From assembly GCA_036504235.1 (NCBI GenBank), contig DASXVN010000030.1, positions 38,123-102,122 of the forward strand: a stretch of DNA of 64,000 bases, written 5' to 3'. This stretch comes from Zipacnadum sp036504235. GTDB taxonomy: Bacteria; Armatimonadota; Zipacnadia; Zipacnadales; Zipacnadaceae. Positions 25,834 to 33,263 of this stretch are shown piece after piece (the first letter of the stretch is position 1; each line of letters opens with the position of its first letter). Both the position numbers and the translations under genes were made by a program. A model generated the notes under the pieces. The model was not told the DNA's origin. It saw nothing but the letters and a program-made list of their open reading frames with translations, and did no database searches.

Positions 25834-27090
25834 TCAAGAGGCCTCGGCCCGCCGCTCGGCGGCGCGGCGCATCAGGGGCCAGACCACCAACTGGGCCAGC
25901 CCCATGACCACGGCCAGCGCGGCGACCAGCAGCAGGGAGCCCCGCAGCGCGTTCTCCAGGCCCAGGCGCGCGATCATGGACTCGGCCAGCACGCCACTGA
26001 CCAGGCCGCCGGTGACGCCGCCCAGCCCCACGACGGCCTCATGCAGGGCCGTAGAGGCGGCGCGGCCCGACTCGCGCCCGTGCAGGGCGTAATACAGCGA
26101 GGTCGAGACGCTGAGCGCGGTGCAGACGCCGGCGATCAGGCAGGCGCCCAGGAACATCGGCAGCGAGCGCGCGCTAGCCACCGCCCCCATCCCCACCACG
26201 GCCAGGGGCGCGGGCAGGATCAGCGGCCACAGCCGGTACTGCCAGCGGCTGGAGGTGCGCCCCGCCCAGAGCAGGAGGACGATCGCGAAGTAATAGGCGG
26301 CGATGGACAGCCCGGTCTGGTTCTCCGGCATGCCCAGCAGCGAGGCCAGCTTGGGCAAAATGGTGAGCAGCACCCCGGTCATGAACCAGGAGAGAAAGGA
26401 GACCAGCCGGGCGCTGACCAGGAAACGGCTGGTGACCGCGGGGTCCACCGTCGGCTCGGGAGTCGCGGCCTCCGGGGATATCTCCTCGGACACGGATTCC
26501 ACGGGGCGGCGCTGCGGGACCCAGAACAGGGCCACGCCGACGGTGACCAGCAAAGCGACCAGGGCGAGAAAAGTGAGCGGCCCGATGGCGCGCCAGAGCA
26601 CTCCGCCGATCACCGCGCCGAGCACCATCCCGCTGGACCAGGCCACGTTGAAGTTGCCCAGGGCGCGGTTGAGTGCCCCGGGGCTGAGGGAGGCCAACTC
26701 GGAAAACCAGGCGGAGGTCGTGGGCCAGAAAAGCGACATGGCCAGCCCGTAGATCGAAGACCAGACGACTAGCTGCCAGACCTCCGCGGACCAGTAGTGG
26801 CCGGCGGCGCAGAGGGCAGCCAGTCCCAGGCCCATGAGCGCCGAGTTGCGGCGGCCCAGCCGGTCCGAAAGGTGGCCCAAGGTGAGGCAGCCCACCGTGT
26901 AAACCGCCGGGCCGGAGGCGGCCAGGATACCTAGCTCGACAGGCGAGGCATGCCAGTTCACGGCCCGGAAGGCGGCGGCCAGATTGCGGCAGTTGACCGA
27001 CAGGTCGCAGGACATGGCGGCGCCCATTAGCAGCAAGATCGCCAGGCGTCCGTTTGTGCGCGCCTGGACGGCAGTCAGGCGGGCGCTCAT
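25834..27090 (-). CDS. Major facilitator superfamily transporter
   Basis: 418 residues with about twelve membrane helices and a central cytoplasmic loop rich in Glu and Pro (~residues 195-220). The MFS motif A is recognisable in GHLSDRLGRRNSALMG after helix 2. The N-terminal half carries most of the charged motif residues. The substrate cannot be inferred. Its ATG overlaps the stop of the upstream exonuclease gene by four bases (ATGA), so the two are translationally coupled. Confidence 0.88.
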   Translation of the reverse strand: MSARLTAVQARTNGRLAILLLMGAAMSCDLSVNCRNLAAAFRAVNWHASPVELGILAASGPAVYTVGCLTLGHLSDRLGRRNSALMGLGLAALCAAGHYWSAEVWQLVVWSSIYGLAMSLFWPTTSAWFSELASLSPGALNRALGNFNVAWSSGMVLGAVIGGVLWRAIGPLTFLALVALLVTVGVALFWVPQRRPVESVSEEISPEAATPEPTVDPAVTSRFLVSARLVSFLSWFMTGVLLTILPKLASLLGMPENQTGLSIAAYYFAIVLLLWAGRTSSRWQYRLWPLILPAPLAVVGMGAVASARSLPMFLGACLIAGVCTALSVSTSLYYALHGRESGRAASTALHEAVVGLGGVTGGLVSGVLAESMIARLGLENALRGSLLLVAALAVVMGLAQLVVWPLMRRAAERRAEAS

Positions 27091-27857
27091 GCGTCTGCCT
27101 CCGCGTCAGCCGTACCGCCGACGTGCTCCCACAGGCGGGGATAGGCCCACGCCAGCAGCGTCTCCAGATTCTGCACGTCGGCCGCGTTGTAGCGGACCAG
27201 CAGGTCCAGCGCCCGCGGGCTGCCGGCCAGATACTCGTGCCAGAGATAGACCGCGTCCTCCCCGGAAAGCCCGTCGAGGTCGTCGTCCCGGGCCAGCCCC
27301 AGGCGGCGCTCGATGACCTTGAGCCCCCCGCGCAGGCCCAGGCGGTGCAGCGCGTGGCACAGGTCTACGTGCAGCAGATTGCGCGGCAGCCCCCGGAAAT
27401 GGCGGCGCAGGAAGGGCAGGTCAAAGCTAGCGCCATTGAAGGTGACCAGCAGGGCGAATTGCTCCAGGTCCTCGGGAAAGTCGCCCAGGTTGTCGCCGGC
27501 CACGTAGGTGCGCATGAGGTGGCCGTCCCACAGGCCCACGACGGTGATCTCCGAGCCATAGCCGGTGCCGGTGGTCTCAATGTCGAGGAAGCCGATGTGG
27601 TTGCTGAAGTCGGAGAGGGCGCGCCAGTGGTCCGCCGGGGCCAGATTGAGGGCAAAATAGCGGTGGTCGTGGCGCTGCAGGCTGTGCAGGGAGTCCTCGA
27701 CGTGATCGCGGACCTCATCCCAGCGGACCAGCGAGAAGCCCGAGGGCGGCGAGTCGAGGTCCAGGGCGGACTCCCAGTCGCGCACGCCCAGGCGCCAGAG
27801 CTTGCGCTCGGTGCCGTAGCCGATCTTGGGGAGATGGACGAAGGTTCGTTTCAGCAT
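27087..27857 (-). CDS. YprB-like ribonuclease H-fold exonuclease
   Basis: 256 residues. It matches the YprB/RNase_H_2 group of DEDD-type 3'-5' exonucleases: GFLDIETTGTG (first Asp and Glu), VTFNGASFDLPFL (second Asp) and a C-terminal RYNAADVQNLETL (YxxxD-like final Asp). The conserved N-terminal block LKRTFVHLPKIGYGTERKLW begins at this ATG, so it is preferred over a TTG 45 bases upstream. The nucleic-acid substrate is unknown. It is coupled to the MFS gene downstream. Confidence 0.88.
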   Translation of the reverse strand: MLKRTFVHLPKIGYGTERKLWRLGVRDWESALDLDSPPSGFSLVRWDEVRDHVEDSLHSLQRHDHRYFALNLAPADHWRALSDFSNHIGFLDIETTGTGYGSEITVVGLWDGHLMRTYVAGDNLGDFPEDLEQFALLVTFNGASFDLPFLRRHFRGLPRNLLHVDLCHALHRLGLRGGLKVIERRLGLARDDDLDGLSGEDAVYLWHEYLAGSPRALDLLVRYNAADVQNLETLLAWAYPRLWEHVGGTADAEADA

Positions 27858-27924
27858 AAGCAAGCAGGCCCGCCATGCCAGCGGGCCGGTCAGGGTACGC
27901 AATTCCGGATGGTGGGAGCGGCGC

Positions 27925-29268
27925 TCAGGCCTTGGCAGTCTCGCGGGCGGGGGCCGCCAGGGGCTCCAGCGCCTTGAGCGCCTGAGCCGCGGCCTCGGCT
28001 ACAGCGGCGTTTTCATCGTGCAACAGCGCTTGCAGCGGGGCGATGGCCTCCGCCACTTGCAGGGCGGCCAGCGACTCCACGGCAGCCTTGCGCACCTGGT
28101 CCTTCTTGTCGCGCAGGGCGTTGACCAGGACCGGGGTAGCGGCCTTGCGGTCGCCGACCTTGCCCAGCGAAGCGGCCGCGTGCATGCGCACGCACCACTC
28201 GCGGTCGCCCAACGCGACGCACAGCGACTTGGCGCCGGCGGCTCGCCCGACCAGGCCCAGGCCGCGGGCGGCGGTCATCCGGGTGGCCCAGTCGCCATCC
28301 TGCAGCAGGCGGGTAAGCGGCTCGACCGCCTTGTAGTCGCGCGCGTAGGACAGCCCGGTCGCGGCGGCGCAGCGGATGGTGGCAATCGGCGACTTGACCA
28401 GCTTGGCGAGGTGCTTGATCGCCCCGTCGCCCGCCAACCGACCGAGCGAAGCGGCGGCGCGGCAGACGACGCTCTCGTTGCAGTCAACCAGGCCGGCGAC
28501 TAGCGTGTCAATCACGCGCTCGTCACCGATCTCGCCCAGAATGCTGGCCACATGAATGCGGACGCGGTGGTCGGGGTCCTCGAATTTCTTCAGCAGAGGG
28601 GGCACAGAGCGCTTGCCAATCAGCACCAGCGCCTGGGCGGCCGCCTCCCGCACGTCGTCGCTGGGGGAGCTAAGCGCGTCAATCAGGGGTTTGACCGCCT
28701 GGGGGCTCTTGATCTTGCCCAGCGCCTCCGCCGCGGCGCGCGCCAGTTCGACGTGTTCCGAGGAGAGGATCGCAATGAGCGGGTCAATGGCAAACTTGCT
28801 GCGCAACTCGCCGAGGGCCGTGATCGTGGCGCGCTGGACCTCGGTGTTGGGGTCGGCGAGCCGCGTGACCAGACTGGCGGCCACGGAGGTGTCGCCGATG
28901 CTGCCCAGCGCCTCGGCGGCCCAGCGACGGGCGCCCTGATCCTTGGAGATGAGCGCCTCCAGCAACTCTTCAACGGCCGCTCCGCCGACCTTGGTCAAGG
29001 CCTCAGCGGCGGACCGCTGGGCATTGACGCTGGAATCGGCGAGCAGCTCGATGAGGTTGGAGACGGCGCCGCGCCCGGCTATGTTGCCGAGGGCCTCAGC
29101 AGCGGCCCCGCGCAGGCGATAGTCGCTGCTTTCGAGGTGCTCAATCAAGAAGGGGATGGCCTGCTCGCCGACCTCCGTCATTTGCTGCAGGAGGTCCTGG
29201 CGCTGGGCCGGGCTGGCGTCTTCGAGACGCGCCGACAGGTCGGAGAGTTGGCGCTCTTGACCGGTCAT
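27925..29268 (-). CDS. HEAT-repeat (PBS-lyase type) protein
   Basis: 447 residues made almost entirely of about thirteen ~31-residue HEAT repeats with the pattern V.PLI..L.D....VR.AAAEALG.IG. Such solenoids are protein-protein interaction scaffolds. There is no signal peptide or membrane segment, so it is probably cytoplasmic. GGAGGAGGTGG six bases before the ATG is a very strong ribosome-binding site. It lies 166 bases downstream of a single-pass membrane protein with a consensus promoter and may share that transcript. Confidence 0.9.
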   Translation of the reverse strand: MTGQERQLSDLSARLEDASPAQRQDLLQQMTEVGEQAIPFLIEHLESSDYRLRGAAAEALGNIAGRGAVSNLIELLADSSVNAQRSAAEALTKVGGAAVEELLEALISKDQGARRWAAEALGSIGDTSVAASLVTRLADPNTEVQRATITALGELRSKFAIDPLIAILSSEHVELARAAAEALGKIKSPQAVKPLIDALSSPSDDVREAAAQALVLIGKRSVPPLLKKFEDPDHRVRIHVASILGEIGDERVIDTLVAGLVDCNESVVCRAAASLGRLAGDGAIKHLAKLVKSPIATIRCAAATGLSYARDYKAVEPLTRLLQDGDWATRMTAARGLGLVGRAAGAKSLCVALGDREWCVRMHAAASLGKVGDRKAATPVLVNALRDKKDQVRKAAVESLAALQVAEAIAPLQALLHDENAAVAEAAAQALKALEPLAAPARETAKA

Positions 29269-29434
29269 CTAGCGCCACCTCCTCCCGACAAGCGGGGCAG
29301 AATCGGAATGGACCAAGGAGCCAGGTTACGAGTACTGCGAGCCATATGCGGGCGGCCACCAAGCCGAAGACGGAGCCCCGAGGCGACCAGTAGCGGCCTC
29401 GGGCCACTTCCTCCGCGATGCTAACGTTGTTTGC

Positions 29435-30118
29435 CTAACCGGCGGGCGGTGCGGGAACGGCGGGAGCGGGCGCCGGAGCCTCGCTGGGCGCAGGCAGCGC
29501 CGGGGCCGGCGCGGCAGCGGCGCCCGTGTCAGGCGCGGCCGGGGCCGGAACCGGAGTCGGCGAGCCGGGCGCCTCGGCGCCGGCGGGAGCCTCGGTGGCC
29601 GCGGGGGCCTTGGCCTGGCCGTCGCTGACGGTCTTGGCCAGACCGGTAAGCTGGTCGGTCACGAGCGCCTGCAGGGCTTCCCGCTGCTCCACTAGCTTCT
29701 TCTTGGCCGACTCGAGGCCCGCCTTCTTGGTCTGCAACAGACCGACGGCCTCCGTGTCCTTGTTGGCCTCGGCGTCCAAAATCATGCTGTTAAGTGACTT
29801 AATGCCCTTGTCGAGGGCGGTCTCGCCGGCCAGGAGGTCGCCGGCCTGGACCTGGGCGAGAGCGGCCAACAGGTCGGTGCCCAAGCGGGTCGTCTCCAGC
29901 GTGCGCATCTGCTGGCGCTGATCGGCCTCGCGCTGGGCTGCCAAGCGCTTCTGGTTCATCGTGTACATGAGGGCCACTACGACCACCACGGCGATGAGGA
30001 TGACCACGACCAGGAGACTACCCCGGCCGCCCTTCTTGCGCCCTGCAGCAGGCTCCAAAGTGAGATTCTCGAGATCGTCGGAACCGGCGTGGGACTGCGT
30101 ATCGTTCTGGTCGGCCAT
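29435..30118 (-). CDS. Single-pass membrane protein with coiled coil and Ala/Pro-rich tail
   Basis: 227 residues. A short acidic cytoplasmic N-terminus (MADQNDTQ...) is followed by a basic stop (GRKKGGRG), one membrane helix (~residues 34-52), a charged alpha-helical, probably coiled-coil domain (~55-155) and a C-terminal ~75 residues of Ala, Pro and Glu. I recognise no family. GAAGGAGGG six bases upstream sets this ATG as the start; an in-frame upstream codon is unsupported. It is driven by a perfect consensus promoter, so it is probably abundant. The tail could span the periplasm. Confidence 0.75.
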   Translation of the reverse strand: MADQNDTQSHAGSDDLENLTLEPAAGRKKGGRGSLLVVVILIAVVVVVALMYTMNQKRLAAQREADQRQQMRTLETTRLGTDLLAALAQVQAGDLLAGETALDKGIKSLNSMILDAEANKDTEAVGLLQTKKAGLESAKKKLVEQREALQALVTDQLTGLAKTVSDGQAKAPAATEAPAGAEAPGSPTPVPAPAAPDTGAAAAPAPALPAPSEAPAPAPAVPAPPAG

Positions 30119-30174
30119 GCGTCGCCCTCCTTCAGAAAACCCCACTAGCAGGCTTTGCTAGTTATTAATCGCTA

Positions 30175-30203
30175 ATTATAGGGGCATTTCCCCCGAGTGT
30201 CAA
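30175..30203 (-). promoter_or_regulatory. Perfect consensus promoter for the single-pass membrane protein
   Basis: On the - strand TTGACA, a 17-base spacer and TATAAT match the housekeeping consensus exactly. An inverted repeat (ACTAGCA-GGCTT-TGCTAGT, 30144-30162) lies in the resulting leader. Confidence 0.9.
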
Positions 30204-30225
30204 GCCGGGACCGGAGAGCCCGCCC

Positions 30226-30254
30226 TTGGCAAAGGCCGCGGCTGGTGCTATAGT
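30226..30254 (+). promoter_or_regulatory. Promoter of pta
   Basis: TTGGCA, a 17-base spacer and TATAGT. It is divergent from, and only ~25 bases away from, the membrane-protein promoter on the other strand. Expected start near 30261. Confidence 0.75.
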
Positions 30255-30260
30255 AGCACC
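30244..30260. promoter_or_regulatory. Inverted repeat over the pta -10 box, possible operator
   Basis: GGTGCTA-TAG-TAGCACC is a perfect 7-bp inverted repeat that contains the whole -10 hexamer. A protein bound here would block pta transcription. Confidence 0.45.
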
Positions 30261-30379
30261 CGGTTTGCACGCGCCCCGGGGCCGGTCCGGCGGGAGTTGA
30301 CGCTCTCGCGGGAGCCCGGGTGCGCCGCTTTTCCCCAACTTACTTCAGCGCCTCCGAGGCGCGCCCCCGCGAGGTCATG

Positions 30380-31390
30380 ATGAGCCAGATTATCGCCGAT
30401 ATCCGCACCCGCGCCGCCCGTTTGGGCAAGCGCATCGCCCTCCCCGAAGCCGAAGACGACCGCACCCTGATCGCTGCCCGCCAGGCTACCGACGCCGGGC
30501 TGGCCCAGATCGTCCTGATCGGCTCTCCCGACGAGATTGCCGGCCGCGCCGAGCTGATCGGCCTGGACCTGTCGGACGTGACCGTGGTCGATCCGCAGGA
30601 CCCGGCGGTGCGCGCCAAGTGCGTCGCCCTTTATATGGAGGCGCGCGCCGCCAAGGGCGCCACGGAGGCGGAGGCGCTGGAGCAGGTCGCCGACCCCATG
30701 GTCGTCGCGGCCTGTCTGCTCCGCGCGGGCGAGGTAGAGGGCAGTGTTGCCGGCGCCAGCCACTCTACCGCCGAGACGCTCCGCCCCCTGCTGCGCATCG
30801 TGGGCCTGCAGAAGGGAATCTCGGTGGTCTCCAGTTGTTTCATTATGGTGACTCCCGCGGTGACTATGGGCGAGCAGGGCGTATTCGTCTTTGCCGACGC
30901 CGGCGTGGTGCCCCAGCCGACCGCGGAGCAACTGGCCGATATTGCCATCACCACCGCCCAGAGCGCCGCCCTGTACCTGGACTGCCAGCCGCGGGTCGCG
31001 ATGCTATCCTTCTCCACCAAGGGGAGCGCCTGCCACCCGGACGTGGACAAGGTCGTCGAGGCGACCCGAATTGCCCAGGAGAAGGCGCCGGAGCTGCTGA
31101 TTGAGGGCGAGTTGCAGGCTGACGCCGCGCTGGTGCCGGCGATCTCCGCCTCCAAGGCCCCCGGTAATAAGCTGGGCGGGCGGGCCAACGTGCTGGTCTT
31201 CCCCGACCTGGATGCGGCTAATATCGGCTACAAACTGGTCCAGCGCCTGACCGGCGGCGAGGCCTACGGGCCGCTGGTGCAGGGCCTGGCTAAGGCCGGG
31301 ATGGACCTGTCGCGCGGCTCCTCGGCGGACGAGATCACCAATGTGATCGCGATCGCGGCCCTGCGCGCCGAGGCCCTGGCGAAGAGCTAG
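30380..31390 (+). CDS. pta: Phosphate acetyltransferase
   Basis: 336 residues, the size of the short single-domain Pta. It interconverts acetyl-CoA and acetyl phosphate in the cytoplasm. Typical blocks are IALPEAEDDRTL near the N-terminus, GSVAGASHSTAETLRP, VSSCFIM, PRVAMLSFSTKGSA, GELQADAAL and the C-terminal ANVLVFPDLDAANIGYKL. Two adjacent ATGs exist; the second has better spacing to GAGG. No acetate kinase gene is adjacent. It has its own promoter and a strong terminator. Confidence 0.94.
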   Translation: MSQIIADIRTRAARLGKRIALPEAEDDRTLIAARQATDAGLAQIVLIGSPDEIAGRAELIGLDLSDVTVVDPQDPAVRAKCVALYMEARAAKGATEAEALEQVADPMVVAACLLRAGEVEGSVAGASHSTAETLRPLLRIVGLQKGISVVSSCFIMVTPAVTMGEQGVFVFADAGVVPQPTAEQLADIAITTAQSAALYLDCQPRVAMLSFSTKGSACHPDVDKVVEATRIAQEKAPELLIEGELQADAALVPAISASKAPGNKLGGRANVLVFPDLDAANIGYKLVQRLTGGEAYGPLVQGLAKAGMDLSRGSSADEITNVIAIAALRAEALAKS

Positions 31391-31415
31391 GCGCGCCGAC
31401 GATCTACCACCAACA

Positions 31416-31449
31416 AAACGACCCGGAGGCTGGCGCCTCCGGGTCGTTT
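31416..31449. terminator. Bidirectional terminator between pta and the prepilin gene
   Basis: A 15-bp perfect stem (AAACGACCCGGAGGC / GCCTCCGGGTCGTTT) with a 4-base loop lies between two convergent genes. Confidence 0.88.
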
Positions 31450-31480
31450 GGGTTTGACGGTGCTGGTGCGGCGGATGCTA

Positions 31481-32179
31481 CTAGTCGGTGCCGTACCAGA
31501 AGTGGCGGGCGGTCTTGTAGTTGGGGTCCGCCGGGGTGGTCAGAGCCGTGTTGCTGAGGCTGCTGAGGAAGACCTGACCGGCCAGCCACTTGGAGTGTCC
31601 ATCCATGAAGCCGATGTTGCCGCCCGAGTTGTGCCGGGAGGCGACGTAGAGGTCGCCCGTGCCGGTGGCTGCCGGCGCAGAGTTGCCCTGCAGGATCTCG
31701 AGGACGCGTCCGTTCTCGGCCGGGAACTCGATAGACGTGCCGTTGAAGGTGTTGTTCGCGCCGCCGACGCGATAGTGCTGCTGGAAGCCGTAGCCGATGT
31801 AGACGGGGATGCCCCAGGGGTTGGTGCCGTTGTAGTCGCCGTAGCCGCCGTAGTCAGCGACCGTGCTGATCGGGTCTTTGCCGGCGCTCCCGGGCAGGGC
31901 CGAGGGGCACTGTAGAATCTGAACGTTCTTGATATACGGGAAGATCTGGCAGTCCCAAGCGAGGGGATAGCCGCCACCGTACATGGGCAGCCACTGGTCG
32001 TTGTCGGCCGCGTACATGAGGACGCCGAGAGTGATCTGCTTGACGTTGGACAAGCAGTTGGACTGCTGGGCTTTGGCCCGGGCCCGGGCGAATACCGGGA
32101 ACAAGATCGCGGCCAGGATCGCGATAATCGCGATAACGACGAGCAACTCGATCAAGGTGAAACCCTTTCTGGTCTGCAT
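31481..32179 (-). CDS. DUF1559-type prepilin-like protein (type II/IV pseudopilin)
   Basis: 232 residues. The class III signal peptide MQTRKG-FTLIELLVV is cleaved after Gly6 by prepilin peptidase; the hydrophobic helix continues to ~residue 28 and is followed by ARARAKAQQSNCLSNVKQI, as in DUF1559-type proteins of Planctomycetota and Armatimonadota. The C-terminus has the H-x9-DG motif (SRHNSGGNIGFMDGHS). AAGGAG eight bases before the ATG fixes the start; the open frame runs 114 bases further upstream without support. No pilus assembly ATPase or prepilin peptidase is nearby. Confidence 0.92.
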   Translation of the reverse strand: MQTRKGFTLIELLVVIAIIAILAAILFPVFARARAKAQQSNCLSNVKQITLGVLMYAADNDQWLPMYGGGYPLAWDCQIFPYIKNVQILQCPSALPGSAGKDPISTVADYGGYGDYNGTNPWGIPVYIGYGFQQHYRVGGANNTFNGTSIEFPAENGRVLEILQGNSAPAATGTGDLYVASRHNSGGNIGFMDGHSKWLAGQVFLSSLSNTALTTPADPNYKTARHFWYGTD

Positions 32180-32276
32180 CTTAACCACTCCTTCATGTGA
32201 GATAAGCGCAGGGCGCAGTCCTCGCGGACTTGCACTCTGAGCGGTGCGGACAGATCGTTTCATAAAACCAGTTGTT

Positions 32277-32296
32277 CCGATGTAATTGGACATCGG
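32277..32296. repeat. Inverted repeat in the prepilin leader
   Basis: CCGATGT and ACATCGG are separated by six bases. It lies about 100 bases upstream of the prepilin start, inside the predicted 5' leader. Confidence 0.35.
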
Positions 32297-32323
32297 CGGC
32301 TATCGCTTATGGTGACTATGCGC

Positions 32324-32352
32324 AGCTTACAATCAAACCGAGCAAGTGTCAA
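32324..32352 (-). promoter_or_regulatory. Candidate promoter of the prepilin gene
   Basis: On the - strand a perfect TTGACA is followed after 17 bases by TAAGCT, a poor -10. The predicted leader is ~138 bases. Confidence 0.4.
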
Positions 32353-32478
32353 GCAAAATGTGGCCGATTGCTACGATTTCTCTGACGCCGCGGGTTTGCG
32401 CCGAGTTCGGAAGGGCGCTGAGGCGGATACGCTACGTACCCGGTCTCGAACAGGTGGCCCGACAGTGCGCCACCAGGG

Positions 32479-32507
32479 TTGACATAGGTTCGGGCTTGTG
32501 ATAACAT
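32479..32507 (+). promoter_or_regulatory. Promoter of the isolated rpsE gene
   Basis: TTGACA, a 17-base spacer and TAACAT preceded by TGA (extended -10). It is nearly the same design as the histidine kinase 2 promoter. Confidence 0.8.
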
Positions 32508-32517
32508 CACCGGGCTT

Positions 32518-32539
32518 GCCTCCCAGTTACGCGGGAGGC
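32518..32539 (+). other. Leader hairpin upstream of rpsE
   Basis: GCCTCCC and GGGAGGC pair with an 8-base loop in the ~60-base rpsE leader. It may be a control element such as an autoregulatory target for S5 or another ribosomal protein; this is inference. Confidence 0.4.
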
Positions 32540-32573
32540 TTAGACATTCTGTGGGCGGAGGTTCCAGGACAAG

Positions 32574-33179
32574 GTGCTACAACAGCGCGAGCAACTCGCA
32601 GAGGAAAAGTTTGAAGACCGTGTCATTCGTATAGATCGGACCCGCAAGACCGTTAAGGGCGGCCGCATCTCGTCCGCCCGCGTGGTCGTCGCTATCGGCG
32701 ACGGCAAGGGCCGGGTCGGCCTGGGCGTGGGCAAGGCGCTGGCCGTGCCGGACGCCATCAACAAGGCGATCAAGCAGGCCCGCAAGAACGTCATCCGCAT
32801 CCCGATGGACGGCGTGACGATTCCCCACACGATCCAGGCCAAGGTCGGCGGCGCGCAGATCATGCTCAAGCCCGCCTCCCGTGGTACCGGGATCATCGCC
32901 GGGGGCGCCACTCGCCAGCTCATCGAGATCAGCGGCATCCGCGATATCCTGACCAAGTCGCTGGGTAGCGGCAACGTCTTCAATCGCGCGCAGGCCTGCT
33001 TCAAGGCCCTGCAATTGCTGCGGAGCCCTGAGGAAATGGCAGAGCTGCGCGGCCAGACCGTCCAGCAGATGCTCGGCCGCACCGTCGTAGACGCCTACGC
33101 GGACAAGCCCGCCCCGGAGCCCGTGGAGGAGCCGGTAGTCGAGGCTCCCGAGGCCCCGGCGGCTCCCGCGGCCGGCTAG
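32574..33179 (+). CDS. rpsE: Ribosomal protein uS5, standing alone
   Basis: 201 residues. The N-terminal double-stranded-RNA-binding-like domain (FEDRVIRIDRTRKTVKGGR, AIGDGKGRVGLGVGKA) and the C-terminal domain (PASRGTGIIAGGATRQLIE, KSLGSGNVFNRAQA) are complete. A ~25-residue Pro/Glu/Ala tail follows the normal end. uS5 sits in the 30S subunit near the mRNA entry tunnel. The start is a GTG with GGAGG 12 bases upstream, a long spacing. Neither neighbour is ribosomal: it is flanked by a prepilin and a histidine kinase, both on the opposite strand, whereas rpsE is normally inside the spc operon. Confidence 0.96.
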   Translation: MLQQREQLAEEKFEDRVIRIDRTRKTVKGGRISSARVVVAIGDGKGRVGLGVGKALAVPDAINKAIKQARKNVIRIPMDGVTIPHTIQAKVGGAQIMLKPASRGTGIIAGGATRQLIEISGIRDILTKSLGSGNVFNRAQACFKALQLLRSPEEMAELRGQTVQQMLGRTVVDAYADKPAPEPVEEPVVEAPEAPAAPAAG

Positions 33180-33210
33180 GTACGCGGTCAGCAGTACCCG
33201 TGAATACAGG

Positions 33211-33241
33211 CGGCCCCGGCGATTGCCGGGGCCGTTTCGTT
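33211..33241 (+). terminator. Terminator of rpsE
   Basis: A 10-bp stem (CGGCCCCGGC / GCCGGGGCCG) with loop GATT is followed by TTTCGTT. Confidence 0.85.
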
Positions 33242-33263
33242 GTGCGGGGCGGGCGGGGGGCGG

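Noticed and set aside
32180..32573. Hidden gene in the longest gap
   Set aside because: No frame with a credible start, length or family similarity; the stretch is accounted for by divergent promoters, an inverted repeat and the rpsE leader.
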